This document shows positions 1 to 13,600 of a DNA stretch of 64,000 nt, piece after piece. Made by a program: the position numbers and the translations under genes. The notes below the pieces were generated by a model. It was given only the letters and a program-made list of their open reading frames with translations. It made no database searches and was not told the DNA's origin. Origin of the DNA: Hyposmocoma kahamanoa (Eukaryota; Arthropoda; Insecta; Lepidoptera; Cosmopterigidae); assembly GCF_003589595.1 (NCBI RefSeq), contig NW_020653774.1, forward strand, positions 809,846-873,845. The letters are read 5' to 3'. Numbering within the stretch: the stretch's first letter is position 1; each line of letters opens with the position of its first letter.

Positions 1-25
1 GTTACTTATTTCGATTGAGCCATAG

Positions 26-460
26 CATTTAAAAGAAGAAGAAGAGAAGAAGTTAAATTTGAACCTTCCCCGAAACCAACTTCGACTAAAACGAATGGAT
101 GATTCTAAACAGGCTAACTATAAATTCAAAGGCTTTTCTTCCACGACTGAGAGTATCAAGTCAGAGCATAAGGACGTCGGTGCCAATGAAAATAACAAAA
201 TAGACAAAGAAGAAACCACATTCAGCATCTTCAATGAGGGAGCATGTGGAGAACCCTGTAGGACACAGCACTTAATCATAGACTTTACTCCAACAGAACA
301 AGATGAATGTGATGTTCTTTTGAAGAAATGTTGTGATTTCTTTGATTATATTAATAGTCGAAATGAGTTAGTGCAGATGAAGGTTAAACCGGTTTGTATA
401 AATAACTTTTTGCGAGTTTTTAAGGCCCTGAAGCAAAACGAGGAGAATTATGAGTTTTAA
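26..460 (+). CDS. Uncharacterised open exon, possibly the 3' end of a gene entering from the left
   Basis: The frame is open from position 26 (just after a stop at 23-25) to a TAA at 458-460. The first in-frame ATG is at 95, giving 121 residues. The product is hydrophilic, Lys/Glu/Asn-rich and has several cysteines (CGEPC, then KKCCDFF). I do not recognise the family. It lies on the strand of the cysteine-rich gene whose exons begin at 1496. A possible phase-0 donor (AAG|GTTAAA, about 384) would join it to that exon, but the donor is weak, so it could equally be a separate gene or a terminal exon. No signal peptide or membrane segment is visible. Confidence 0.35.
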   Translation, partial: HLKEEEEKKLNLNLPRNQLRLKRMDDSKQANYKFKGFSSTTESIKSEHKDVGANENNKIDKEETTFSIFNEGACGEPCRTQHLIIDFTPTEQDECDVLLKKCCDFFDYINSRNELVQMKVKPVCINNFLRVFKALKQNEENYEF

Positions 461-475
461 TTATGGTATCACATG

Positions 476-580
476 ACATGGCAGAGCCACTCAGAGCTTT
501 AAATCGCCAAGATCTAAGAGGTACTGTCACTGACATAAGTTGACAAGTTTATGAGTCTGTAATTTCACCCTTACCCTATG
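476..580 (-). repeat. Interspersed repeat family A, partial copy
   Basis: A fragment of a roughly 270 bp family recurring through the window (3.1, 10.5, 18.8, 21.5, 32.0, 36.7, 45.9, 46.6 and 60.2 kb). Diagnostic pieces are GACAAGT, GCACTC(A/T)GAGCTTTAAAT and a GTAATTTCACC stretch. Confidence 0.6.
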
Positions 581-739
581 AACTATTTCACAAGATGACT
601 ATCGCTACTAAAGTTTGAAGCTTTGTTTGTATGTCTGTCCGTAGCGTCCTAACTCCCAACCCAAACGGATGGGCTGACCTCAAAACGATTTTTTATTAGA
701 AGGGATAGTTTGTAGCTATGTTTGATAAACAGCTGTTCA

Positions 740-880
740 ACTTGAGTTCTTAGGTTTTCGCCATTGTTATACCATAGGAAATGAAACTAGTATATTTGTT
801 TTTTCAAACAAACCGACGTTTCGGGGCCTTTACTCAAGAGAAAGAGCTCTTATCCCAGTTAGTGTTGAAATCAAATAAAA
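740..880 (-). mobile_element. Penelope-like element terminal fragment
   Basis: Contains GGAAATGAAACTAGTAT and the block TTTCAAACAAACCGACG-TTTCGGGG, which also ends the copies at 19-23 kb and 63 kb. It is a short relic without coding sequence. Confidence 0.45.
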
Positions 881-899
881 ATGAATATTTATTTCTACG

Positions 900-1495
900 A
901 TTCTCGTAAAATTTGGTATACTATGGAAATCCGATGACATTACAATACAATAACCCTGATCTGATGCTGTAATCAGGGCAGATTATCCAATTCCTCGACT
1001 ACTTACAGTAGGACTATCGTGTTTGGGCTCTTTATATTAGTCTTGACAACTCAGAGATGATCGCTTTATTGACCCTTTGGAGTACACTATTTTGTATCGT
1101 TGATTCTTTAGATTTTAGTGGGGCTATTACGGTATATTTAAATATATTAGACTTGGAAATTGGTCAATATCAATAGGAAATAGTAGCTTTTATAGTAATG
1201 TAAAAATTTAAATGTAAATTTCCGCATAAAATGTCTTGAAAATAGAAAAGACGAGTCAGGAGAATTAGGTTTAGGTTTTTTTATTACATCAATTTGGTCA
1301 AGTCCTTAACAACTGGCTTGAATAATGAGCACTAACCCACCGTCTATCAGTCAGCCGGCCAAGCACGCATCAGGTTGGATTAAAGAAAGCCACGATAAAT
1401 ACTGTTTTTTCATGATATCTTGAAATTTGATTTTGGCAATATTGCCTTATATTGTATGGTATTTACATCTATTTAGTGATCTACATCTTCACCAG
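900..1495. other. Spacer without recognisable gene
   Basis: AT-rich sequence between the relic repeat and exon a. No coding frame with splice sites or repeat match was noticed here. Confidence 0.4.
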
Positions 1496-1634
1496 GATCC
1501 AGCGTTCGAGAATAAAGTAGATTTCAGTGAATCCGAGCTAACTATTTCTTCAGTATCTTCAATAGAGCAGCCTCTTCCAACCCACATTTTGGCCCGTTCA
1601 GCCGTTTCGGTGCTTGAAATGGTCGAGAAAGATG
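1496..1634 (+). CDS. Cysteine-rich gene, exon a (phase 0 to 1)
   Basis: Acceptor ...CTTCACCAG and donor GATG|GTAAAG. It encodes an acidic start (DPAFENKVDFSESE) followed by a Ser-rich then helical stretch ending VLEMVEKD. Confidence 0.5.
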
Positions 1635-4600
1635 GTAAAGTATTTATTTTATAAGAAGTATAAGGAAGTTGTGTAAAGTTGTAGAAAAAATGTTCTTTTA
1701 TAAAGACTACCTTATATTTGACTTCGCGATCCTAACCAGTATTCTTCATCTTCTTATCGTATCGATGGCATACACAATATGCTTGCCACCATGGTGAAAG
1801 GTACTCGCCGCGTGTTACCCAGCTTGCGCCAGATGTACCATTCCTTGGTACGTCATGCGGGAAGGCTTCTTTCGGGTAGCTCATCTAGTAGTTACAGACT
1901 ATTGTATGAGATCGTGGTTGAGTGATAAATATTGATACCGTTTGATTTTACAGATTTGATCAAGCGTGCTTTCGAGGCCAAAATGCCGCAGTCGAAATGT
2001 TCTTTAGGTCTTGAAGATTACAGCGTAAATGATTATGGACTAAAGAAATTTCCCAAAGGTATCAATTCATGTACCTACGTATATAAATTTCAGCAAATTA
2101 CAGCTGAATGTTTTTTAAGCCAGGTGACTTTATTTGGGTGGTGAATTATTAATAAAAATATCTAAAATCCAAGATTGATTTTCCTGTTACTTAAGTCACC
2201 TTATTATTAAATCATACGGGAGTCCACATCAAAGATCACTCTTTGACTATCCATCATTTCAGATTTTCAATTAATTTACAGCTACGTTCAAACTCATTAT
2301 TAAATTCTACGCCATCTAGTGCGTTGTTTGAGATGGTATCGTGAAAGATGCTTATGAGTATTGTCCGTTGATAAAGGAGACTCGCCTTTAATACCAAACC
2401 TTGAAAATGTTATGTATGTAGGCGGCAATAGAAATGAATTAACAAGAGTTGGTGTTAACAACACGTAGAGGTTTGTGTGTGTTGGTAAATCCGTACACGG
2501 TCGTAGCGGCAATCATATTACGTAGTCACTTATAATAAATATTACTTCCTTCTCGTTCACTTACACTAGTTAGATTATGAGAAAAAGCAAGTGTTCAATT
2601 TTTCCCGTAAAAAAAGTGAAGTAGGTAAGCTGCACCATCAATTACAATAATATGTGATCATTATATCATCAATTATAATAATAACTGTGACTATTTGATA
2701 TCACAAATGGTCGATATCTGTTAGCATGCCTGTGTAAATATAATAAAAAATATATCCACTTACTGGCGTCCATCGACTTCAGATAAAATCATTTTAAGTA
2801 TGCCCCGATTTCAGTAACATTTAAAGTATTTTTACAAAACACCCGCTCTAACTTGAACGACGCAAAGCCGTAGGAAAACAAACGATGATGAAAAAGCCAA
2901 AGTAATTCAATTAACCGACTGTACTGTGCTTTTTTTACTTGGGTTCTTTTGTAAAATCAGGAATTCTTTAGTTATTACATGGCGAAGAGCAACTACTAAT
3001 GTGTGTTGACATATAAGAGAAATTATTGGAACTCTTTGACACTCAAAGGGGTGATAATGATATTTCTAAATTATTGAAATCTAGTAAATTAGTAGCAGTA
3101 GAGCTCATTGTGAAAGAGTTTGTCCGTGGAAATACTGCTACTTTATCTATTTCTGCCGCCAAGCAGTAATGTCAGCATTACAGCGGTCCAGTTTTGTAGG
3201 GTAAGGGTGCTGGTGAAATTACAGGCACGTGGGACTTGTCAACTTATGTCACAGGGAGGCGCAGTGACAGTGCCCCTCACATCTTTGCGATTTAAATCTC
3301 TGAGTGGCACTGCAACTGTTATGGACAGGCGTGTTGCTCACCATCAGGCGCACGACTGGTTTGTCCCGTCACTTGATATTATAAAAGAAAAACAAATAAA
3401 CAAATAAATAAACATTATTAAACGATGAGATGTTTGATGTTTTTACTCTAAAATTTTTGAATAGAGAAATTATTTTTTCTATTATGTCTGGAAAAAGTAC
3501 TGAACCATACTGCCTTATTCATACGCTACCTTGTTTTATTTTTATATTAATTTCGCTTTCTAATAAATCTCTCGGCGGATTCAAGGAAAATATAAATATT
3601 TTCGCAACCAAGACACGCTCACGCGATTTATCGGCTTCTGGAGTTTGTTTTATGAAATCTTAATTCTCATCATAGAGTGCACTACCAGCATCTTTCGACA
3701 CGTAAGCAAGTTGTTAACAAAATTTTATATTAGGCTGGTGAAGTTTTTTGTGAACTGTGTTTGATTAGGTATCTTGAATGGGACGTCACTGCTACCACCT
3801 ATGTAAGACATCTGACTGGAAACGAAAACCCTACGAAAATCCTAGAAATCGCACATCTGTAGGGAGGTTGCATGTTGACCACAGCCCCGTCGTCGCTGTA
3901 TCTGTGGTTTTTTTTGTAATACCTTACTTCGATAGATAATATCGGCACGCCCGACGGCTCTACCTTATTTTAAATGCTATTTCCAATATTGCAGTATGTA
4001 CGTGTGATGCGACTTGTCCAAAATGCAAAAAGAAACCTTTGAAAAAAAAGAAAATGATTGCTCCATATACAGCTGACGCTATAAATCTTTGTCGAAACTT
4101 GGATAACTGGGACGAACAACATCCTAAGTATTACTCTTTGATTTTGTTTCATAACTCGTAAGATCTCACACAGCAACAAGTCTTGTTCTTTACAAGTATA
4201 TAGTCTGAGCTATATATATTTACATTAAACAATAGTATATAGGTGTGCACAGAATGAAATTCCGATGAGTACAAGCACTAACGGCTAAGGCTAAAAACCT
4301 ACAAGAATATTAAATAAATGTACCTAATTAAATGTTAAATGTCATTGTCTTCCTTTTATTTAAAATGCTATGTTATTTAGAAGAAAATAATTGTTATAAT
4401 TGAGGATTGCAATCGGTATAGTACAATAAGAGATTTTTTTTCACTTTTGGCGGGTTCTATTCCCGGTTCAGAGAGGCAATTATTTAAAAATTTTTAAATG
4501 CAGTTCGAATTGTTTTTAAAATAAAACTGAAGGGTTCTTTCATTAAAAAAAATTCTATCTACGGTATCTAAGGTACTTTCTCTCCGAGTTTAAAATCAAA

Positions 4601-7600
4601 AATCAAAATCAAAGTAATCTTTTCTTCATAGACAAGCATTTTATACTTTGAAATCGTCACGTTGGTTAAACTCTTCATCTTTAGGTCTTGCTCTTTGTAA
4701 ATAACATTACTATGTAGAGGGAGAATAAAAAAAAGAATAGAGAAGCTTCTCGCGTATACTGAAAAGGGATACCAACAGAGTACCTATAAATTCTGGATTG
4801 TCTACTTTTAAAATTTTGCCTCGTTAAAGAAAATGAAATGAAAATGAAGCCGTGGTTGCCTAATGGTTTGACTTACTGCCTCTCAATCAGAGGGTCGTGG
4901 GTTCGAATCCAGACTCGCACCTCTGAGTTTCTCGGAATTTGTGCGAAATTTAATTTGAAATTTATCATGAGAAAGCATCGTGATGAAACGTTGAAGAAGG
5001 TTCAAAGTTCTCGGAAAACGCGTGCAGTCCCCAACCCTCATTGGGCCAGTGTGGTGGACTGTCGCCTAAGCACTCGCCGGAGGGGAGACCCGTGCCCAGC
5101 AGTGAGACGTATAAATGGGTTCATGATAATGATGAAATCTGCCGAGTCTAAGGAGGGAGAATCCGCCAGACCACATTTAGCTTGGTTCAGTTTTAGTAAC
5201 CAAATAAAACAATTATGACAAATCATTACTTTTTTATTGGCCGTTGAACAGTATTAACTTAGTATACATATTTCGAACAGAAAAAGTATTGAAAAGCGAA
5301 AAAAATAAAACATTTAAAATGACCCATAAATTGGGAAAAAGATAGAGGCAAAAGCACGGTATCCCTAAAATCAGCTTAAGCCTGTCTAATTTAATTTATA
5401 CGTTATTTATTTGATCCCCCTTTCTCGCGTATCATAACCACTGCTGGTAGAAGCGAGATGGATATATTTGACAAAAGTAAGATATTCTCCTTATTTTAGG
5501 AGGTTTATACGATGCAAACAAAAATCTTTCAATCAAGAAAAACACTTCAAATATTATCTAAAATACATGAAATCGTAATATTTCAGGTTTGTAAGAGTAT
5601 TTCACTAGCAATTCATACAAGAAAATTCATTGATTGTAATGAAAAATTAAAACTTACGTGTGAAAGGTTATGTTGGGACTTTTTCGTTCCGTACGGCTTT
5701 TACAGCTTAAAATATAACAATGCGCCATTATTGTGAGCTGCAATAATTGTCAATTACTACAAAGGAACGGTTAGTGACTTTGTAAAACACTTCTTAAAAG
5801 CACAAACGCATAAAATCGATGCACATCAAACACTCGGAAGGATTTGCTGGACTCAACGAGTGTTGAGTCATACAATCAAAACCGTATACGTAGAAAGGGA
5901 CAAAAAATAATATTGTTTTCTCGTTTGCTCTGATATGTCTGTGCATAAATCTATCTCGCTTATACGGTTTTTATTATTCATAGAACCCCTCTACCCAATT
6001 CTCCCTTTACGCATTAGTACATGTTCGACATTTACAATATATATTTTTCGTTTTCAAACATCGGAGATCGAGACTATCTCCATGAGTTAAACGAGTTGCT
6101 TGGGTTTGGTTGGGAAGTTGTACAATAACCTTTAGTACAAAGTTTTGTTTTACTATAGTTTTAAACCTCGTAAATGGCAATCTTTATACATCAACCGGAA
6201 TCTTGTTATAGATTCGATGTTATGGATAGAGATTAAGTGTTAGGCAATCTATAGATTGCCTTTTAAATGACTTTGTGACTTGTGAAGATGACTATTAGGA
6301 ACAGTTAGTTTATTTTTATTCCTCGTATTAATGTTATGTCTGTCACTATTTTTCATAAAGAAATGACTATGAATTACATTTTCATAAATGTTGTTTGTGC
6401 CGTCAAACTACTAACATCCATTCTCTCTACAACACCAAATTATTGAAGCAGTTTGTCGACTCTTGTCACAACGTCATCTGTCATACCGCAATGCTCTCGC
6501 ATATTGTTATTTACTTTATTTTGGCTAGAATGACAGAATAATGCAAAATACTGTTGGGAATTTACGCGTAACCGTGAAGGTTTTGATCATGATCGATAAG
6601 CGGGTACTACAAGTGGCTCGCGTCTTACAAACGGCGGCTACTGACTGTATCGACTAGTTTAATTTTCAATTACTTTGTATGTTTTCAGGCAGATGGAAAG
6701 CCCCGTGGGGCCTCCTTCACTTATCAACGCCGTGCTGCAACGGATTGAACCAGCTGATTAAGCGTTACGAGATTTACATATGTCTATCTATTTGGGACGC
6801 CAGTTTTCTGCCTTGTAACCTAATTTGTATTTTAATTTAGTTTCTTGTGTAGATTTCTTCATGTTAGTCTGTGCATCTATTTTATATTTTTACTTAGTTA
6901 TTACTATTGCATTTAATAAATACATTATGGCGTAAATAAAGTTATAATTAAATTGATTCTTGAATTGAATGACGTTGTTACGTACATTTCTTTAAAAATA
7001 TTATCTCCTAGTAGATCTAATATCAGTAAATTAACTTTATACAATTTAAGCTGTATATATACGTATTTTCTTCTCAATGAAAACAATATTACACTACAAC
7101 AATCGTTATATTTATATTTACGGCATGTGCAGTAGCCGACGACTTTGAAGGAAGTCGTGTAATCGTTTTGATATTACTAGTAGTAATGGGTCTACTTGTA
7201 GTGCCGGGAAGATTTTCGTTGTCGTCGCATGCAAGGCTAGTGACAGTCTTTACGCATAAGAACTCGTAGATATCGTCGCATTTCATAGTGGTTGTGGTAG
7301 CTGGTGATTATTAATGATACCACTTATCTTGCTCTCATTTTTCACCTCGCTAAATTTGTCGTATACTGAGCTTAGCAATGTATCTGTAAATCAAAACTGG
7401 TAAAATAAATGCTATTTTTTTTTTTTTTTTGATTGAAGCCCGAAACCCACCAACCGACGTTGCGCGTAAATGCCAGCGATTATTGGTATGTGTGAGTAGT
7501 GCATACTTACCCTGTCAAATTTCGATACTGCGTGTCGCTAGAGATTCAATATTTTGATGTATATACATTTGAGGCAGTGACGTCATTATTAAAATTTTGT

Positions 7601-10600
7601 ATTTCCAAATAATGTTCACTTACGTTCTTCGATATTTCATTGAAAATGAATTAAACGACGTAATATGGAGTTGTTCTACATCACTTACAAATGTTTAGGG
7701 CAGCATAGTACGAAGCTCGCGTGGATGTGTGTAATATTCAATCATTTTAAAAATTCTCGCTCGAAATATTGGTTGTTCCACAGGTAATTCTAAAAAAAGC
7801 AAAGTTACACTTGTTCCTTCTGGCCCTACCCAAATTTGCGTAAATAAATCGATCTGAAACAAATTTAAAATGACTCACTTTGCACAGAATTTCAGAACAA
7901 AAATAAAAAAAATATGGAGAATTTGCGCACCTCTCAATTCCTATACCTCGTAAAAAGCTTACACCAGCACATGTACAATAATAAAATTGAAGTTTGTAGA
8001 TAATTTTCTGTGTAGATAATTTTCTGTAAATGTGGGTACAATGGATTTCAGAAAGTAAGCTATTTAATTTTAGAAACCGGTAGCTATTCTGAACGACGAA
8101 AGCTTGCCATTGATGCAATGTTAAATCTTTTGAAATACCATTGAAGTGTCGAGAAACACGCTGAAAGCTTTTCTGTGCTTCTCAATGGCTACCCTCGACA
8201 AGTGCTTAAACTCGTATACAAGAAGATCTCCAGTAGATCAATGGCGAATTTCGAATTAACCATCACCGAGAATATTGTTGTCTTCGAGATAAGCCGACGG
8301 TTATTTGGTACACATTCCGTAGTTTTACATTAGTAGGACGGTAAATTGCAGGGTCAGCACGACTCCGCTTTTTAAGTGGTCTTCAGCAATCTTCCACAAC
8401 TTTGGGACTTCAATCAATATGGTGTTTCTAAAAACAATATTCGGAATACTGTAACACAGGGTATCCTAGTACAGGTTCCGCTCCTCACAATGGCTTAACA
8501 CGTTGTCATTTCATGTATGGACTTAATATAAGATCTATATCATTGTGATTGGAAATTAATGATTATTATTATTATTCGCGATTGCCAAATGCCTGTGTTG
8601 CCAGCTCTCAAGAACGGACGATTTCAAATACACACGAATAAACATCGACTTACAATTATATGGATGTCGGGTCCGCGCTAAAAAGTGTCCGAACTTATAG
8701 GGCGTTAAAATCGTATACAGAGCGTCATTCACGCTTTAGTCTTCGTTTGTTCGACTGACAGCGAAGCAAGCAAAATTAGACAGTACTGCGATGACATTAC
8801 AATTTAAATTCAACGTTTTAGCTTTTTCATATTCCTTTACATGTCACTACGTTTAAATAGGTTGACTTGGGACATTTTTTTCGTGGTTTTTGTATTAGAC
8901 CCGTCGTCCATTTATTTGTAAGTCAATGCGAATAAATGATTATTTGGCTAGGACTTTGACTTTGACTTCTCCTTTAAGTACCTCTTCAATACTGGAGGTC
9001 GACAGTCAGTTTTCTATATGTTTTTTAGTCTTAGTCTTTCGTAGAATAATTGTTCCACGGTCTTACGTTTAAGGACCTTGACATTAGTGACCCTGTCAGT
9101 CCAATTGATGAAAAAAGGAAGCCGGAAAAAAACGCTTCTGCGAGCAGATTTCTGATGAGAAACAAAGCCTTTCCGAGCTAGTGAGGTGAAAAATATTTTT
9201 ACACTACCGGCCTTTTCTTAATACAACTACTACGGTATGCGTGTTTAGTACTAAGCGCTAGTAATGGAATGGTAATGCTTGTATCCTGAAACACGTAAGC
9301 AGGTAGTAAACAAAATTGGTATAAGACTTAAATAAAAATTTTATTAACCTAATGTAGGTTACATATATCATTGCTGGTGAACTTCTTTTAAGTAGGAAAA
9401 TACTTGTGTCAGAAGCCACCGCTCTTCAAATCCGGTACAGTTATAACTACTAAACTAGATGAAGTGCTGATCTTGTTTTATGTTGACTAATTGAAATGAA
9501 AAATTAATTATGCGCATAGGTGCAAGTGTGTGCGCGTACGCGCGCGCGTGTACGTGTGCGTGTGCACGTGCGCGTGTGCCTGGGCGTGGGCGTGGGCGTG
9601 GGCGTGGGCGTGGGCTTGGGCGTGGTGTGTGTGTGTGGGTGTGTGTATTTGAGAAGGTGATTACTTAGACTGAACTCTCGCAAAACATTTTCAACTTAAT
9701 TATAATTTTTTGACTTTAACCATTTACTTGTCTCAGTACACACTCATAGGCACTTAGCGAATACACATGTAGCAGTTTATTAATTTGGTTATAAATATGA
9801 GTGGATTGTTTTTTGTATTGTCGAGACGCAAAAGTTGTTTTAATTATGTGCGGGGGCAACATTGTATTTTCTTCTTTTCTGAAGAAAAGTTGCATTAAAG
9901 CCTATATTCTTGTGCGTTCTAAGAACAACTTGAAGAATATATAATTTATGTACCGTCAACACGTCACCAATGGAGTAAATCTGCAAGGTTTTTTAACCAT
10001 TAACTTCAGGATAGAACGCTGAGCTCTCTCTAACTGTATAAAGTTCGTCTTAATAGATCCACCCCAAGCTGGTATACAATATATCAGTACAGACTGTACA
10101 AGCGCTAGATATATGAATGTTAGGAGCGTTTTGAGTGCAATGTTCCTGAGTACTATGAAAATCCATATCGGTTTACTAACCCTACTGATTACAGCCTCAA
10201 CTATAAGACTGGTGAGGTATTTTGTAGGAAATTGGATAAGGAATCTAGAGTGGCACTACTCATCCCTACAGAAAAATTCCAAAAATTGGCATCTTTATGA
10301 GGATGCACGGTAACTGTTTCCACCGCGTGTTTGCTGTACACTTACTGTAACAACGTTGATGTTGAAAAATGTGATTTTGTTGTGTATAGTAACAAGTAAC
10401 GATAGACGTGATTTGTCTGGGCAACATTTATTTACTTAAGCAACAAAATACATAATAAGCTTTTTTACTTCACATATACTGTCCAGCAGTGGACTGCGAT
10501 AGGCTGATGATGATGATGATACAATAATAAGCTGCCTCTGTGGCCGAACGGTTACCATGCCGGACTGCCACGCACATGGGAGTTGTCAACTTACGTCTCA

Positions 10601-13600
10601 GGGTGACAGGCGTTGTGGCAGTGCCCCTCAGACCTTTGCTATTTAAAGCTCTGAGTGGCACTGTAATTGTCATGGACAGACGTGTAGCTTACCATCAGGC
10701 GCATGACTTGTTCATCCGTTGTATGTCCCGTCACATGATGTTATAAAAAAAAAAAGTGGTTGTCGGTGTGTGCGTCCATGGCACACGCGAAACAGGGTTT
10801 ATCTAGTGCGGGGCTATGTTAAGCGTGTGCGTTATTATTATTTATTTATTTATAAAGGACATCCAACAGCATACATTGCAGAACTTGAAAACTAATTTTA
10901 AAAGAAAAAACAAAAAAAATTAGTGATAATAATATTTGTAAAATTGCAGCAAAATTTCAAACTAAAAACTTAATATGATGACAAAATACAAAGGTACATA
11001 TTTATTTTAATATACAGTATAACAATTATTACAAAAAATTAGATAACAGCTAAGATGGACAAATTACCCTTTTAATATGCCGCTTAAACGAAGGCTTTTT
11101 TTTTGGTTAGTATTCGCGAAAATGTAAACTGTACTGAAAGATGTTGTACGTTGTTGTAAGGCGTGAAACGATCTCGTTCTGGCCATAATTAGTACGACTT
11201 GGTGGCACGCAAAAAACTTTATGAAGTCGGTTACGAGGTTGATGATGGGGCACTACAAGACGAAACAATGATACAAGGGAAGGGCTGTCAAGGCGAGCGT
11301 TAAGAATATCGTGGAGGAAGGGCATGTCAAGAAGCTGTCTTCTATCAGAAACCTTCTATTATTATTATTACATATCACGACACCGTCTCCAACTCGATGA
11401 ATAAGGTTAGAAGAATGGTACTTGAGTAAGTTTGTTATGTTAACTTGAAATTTGAAATTATAGACAAATAGTCTTTAACAATTTACTTAGCGACGTTGGA
11501 GCAAGCACACCTAACTAATGGCTATTCACTCTCGCCTTGAAAAGGCCCAACTAAGTACACCGTTCAGGGAATAAATCCATAGCCATTCGCCATATCGCCG
11601 TTCAACTAACACGAAAACAAAAACTAAACATTTCACATAGAGATACATATATTTTATTTAAGTTTAACTAATTTTGTTTATTATTACAGCAAAAACTTAT
11701 TTTAATACATCAATCCATGTATTTACAAAGACATGAAAGAGATTAAAGAGATTAATAACATTAATATCGACGCGTCAACAGCATGTGCTATGGCCGACGA
11801 TGATGGAGGAAGTGGTGTAGTTATATTATTACTAACAGTGGGTTTACTTGTAGTGCTGTGAAGAATTCCGTTGTCATAGCATGCAAGGCTAAAGACATTC
11901 TTTTCGCAGAAGAAATTGTAGGCCTCCTCGCATTTGACACTGGTGAGCACGTGTTTTTTATGAATGGCACCACACATCTCGGTGTCATTTGGTGGCGTCC
12001 CAAAATCATTGTACACTGAGCTTAGTTTTGTATCTGTAAAATAATACGAATTTAAAAATTGGTAGTTTATACGCTATCTCCAGGTTTTTTTTTTGTGTGT
12101 AGGATGTTGCCTGCTGTTCATTTGTTTTGGTTCGTAAACCTTACTTACTCAACCGAATTAACAATTCACCCGCAATTTTAGCTTTTTTTTTAATTTATTC
12201 AATTTCAAACAAGTTTTATAAAACACGACGACTTATATTGGGAATGAAATGTATTTTAGTAACCGTAGAGCTCGTCGGTATCGGTGGAACTTTTGGCAGA
12301 CCTTGAGCTCCAATTTATTCCATAGAGAATAGTCAAGTGGGTTAAGATCAGGATTGGAGGGTGGCCATTCTTTCGCAGGGCTTGAGCCGTTTTAGCCTTA
12401 TGGGCCAGTGCTGACTCTTGCTGCAAAATCCATTCTTTGTTGTGAAATAAAGTATTAGATAGGGGTTTCTAAAGTGTTACTTTGATTAACGAGAAAACAT
12501 TGATTACTTGCGAGACAGGCTTAGCCTAGTGCAGGAATCAAGACCAATTCTCTGTACGCGATATACGCTGCAACAAATTGTGTTTCTAGCGTTGTATTAA
12601 TTTCTTATTTATTATGTATCTACCTGCACAATTCTGCTTTAAAATAAAAATAATATTAATTTTATTCGATAATTTTTTTGCTTTCGCCTTAACACTTTGT
12701 AGGTAGAAATAATACGAATAATACCAAAATATGAAGCCCCCACAATACCATTATACTCGCCGGATTATGGGGACCCGAAACATTTTGTGCTGACGTTAGA
12801 ACATCTTTACTGTTTTTGGCATAAAATTTATTGTTTTGTGGGTAGAAGTTTTCTTCGTGAAAACTTTTTCGCAGGTGAAGCGTGTTTTCGCGTCGTATCC
12901 CCTAAGCAGCCGACAACAGTTGCAAACGTCCGCGTCTTAATTTACGAAGGCGATCATTTAGGAAGTGAATTTGTTGACTGAAACACGAGAAATGTTAGTC
13001 TGCAAAGCGAGTTTCTTTTGGGTGCGACATGGGTTTCGGCGAAATCGCTTTCTGATATTAATCTGATGTGTGTTGTTGTTACAGACCGCGGGCGGCCATT
13101 CCTTTGGCGATCTTTCAGAGAATCAGTCACCTTGTAACGTTTTATTGTGTGACATACAAAGTTGCAGCGTATCCCCATAAAATTTATGTCACGGAAAATC
13201 TCCATTGGTCTTTTTCCCGCCATATGTAGCGAAATTACAGTCGCACGAAATTGTTTTGTTTCCTAATTCACGAGAAAAATAAAAGAAATAAATTTAAAAA
13301 TCTACAAATAGAACACAAATATTCCAAATTCAAAATAAAAAAAGAATTAAATAGCTGCTAGTATTATTTTGTTTTATTTTTTAAAGGCAAAGTTTGTCTC
13401 AAAAGTTATGAACACACGAGGGTTACCTATCAGTAGTCTGAAATGACATTTTCCAGAAATAAGGTTCGCTCGAATTTTCATAACCTCGAAAGTAATTTTG
13501 AGAGGAAAATGTTTTTTTTTTCTTTTAAATCTAACCTAATCGTGTCAATAAAGAAAGAGTTTCAGATAATACTTCGATTTTTTTCGACTTGATTACGTAT

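Noticed and set aside
3120..3407. 95-residue open frame
   Set aside because: Entirely within repeat family A, whose other copies do not keep the frame.
4848..4920. Possible tRNA gene (GGTTCGAATCC B-box)
   Set aside because: Acceptor ends do not pair and the body continues into SINE sequence. The same holds for 34245, 37185, 53270, 57380 and 62520.
4838..5218. 126-residue open frame
   Set aside because: It lies across a tRNA-headed SINE; composition and stop-free length follow from the repeat, not a gene.
7747..8118. 123-residue minus-strand frame as the decayed CRD2 exon
   Set aside because: Only the intron beside the donor is clearly homologous; the frame itself does not align convincingly to a lectin fold.
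9530..9648. CRISPR-like or telomeric array
   Set aside because: Simple microsatellite without spacers or TTAGG units.
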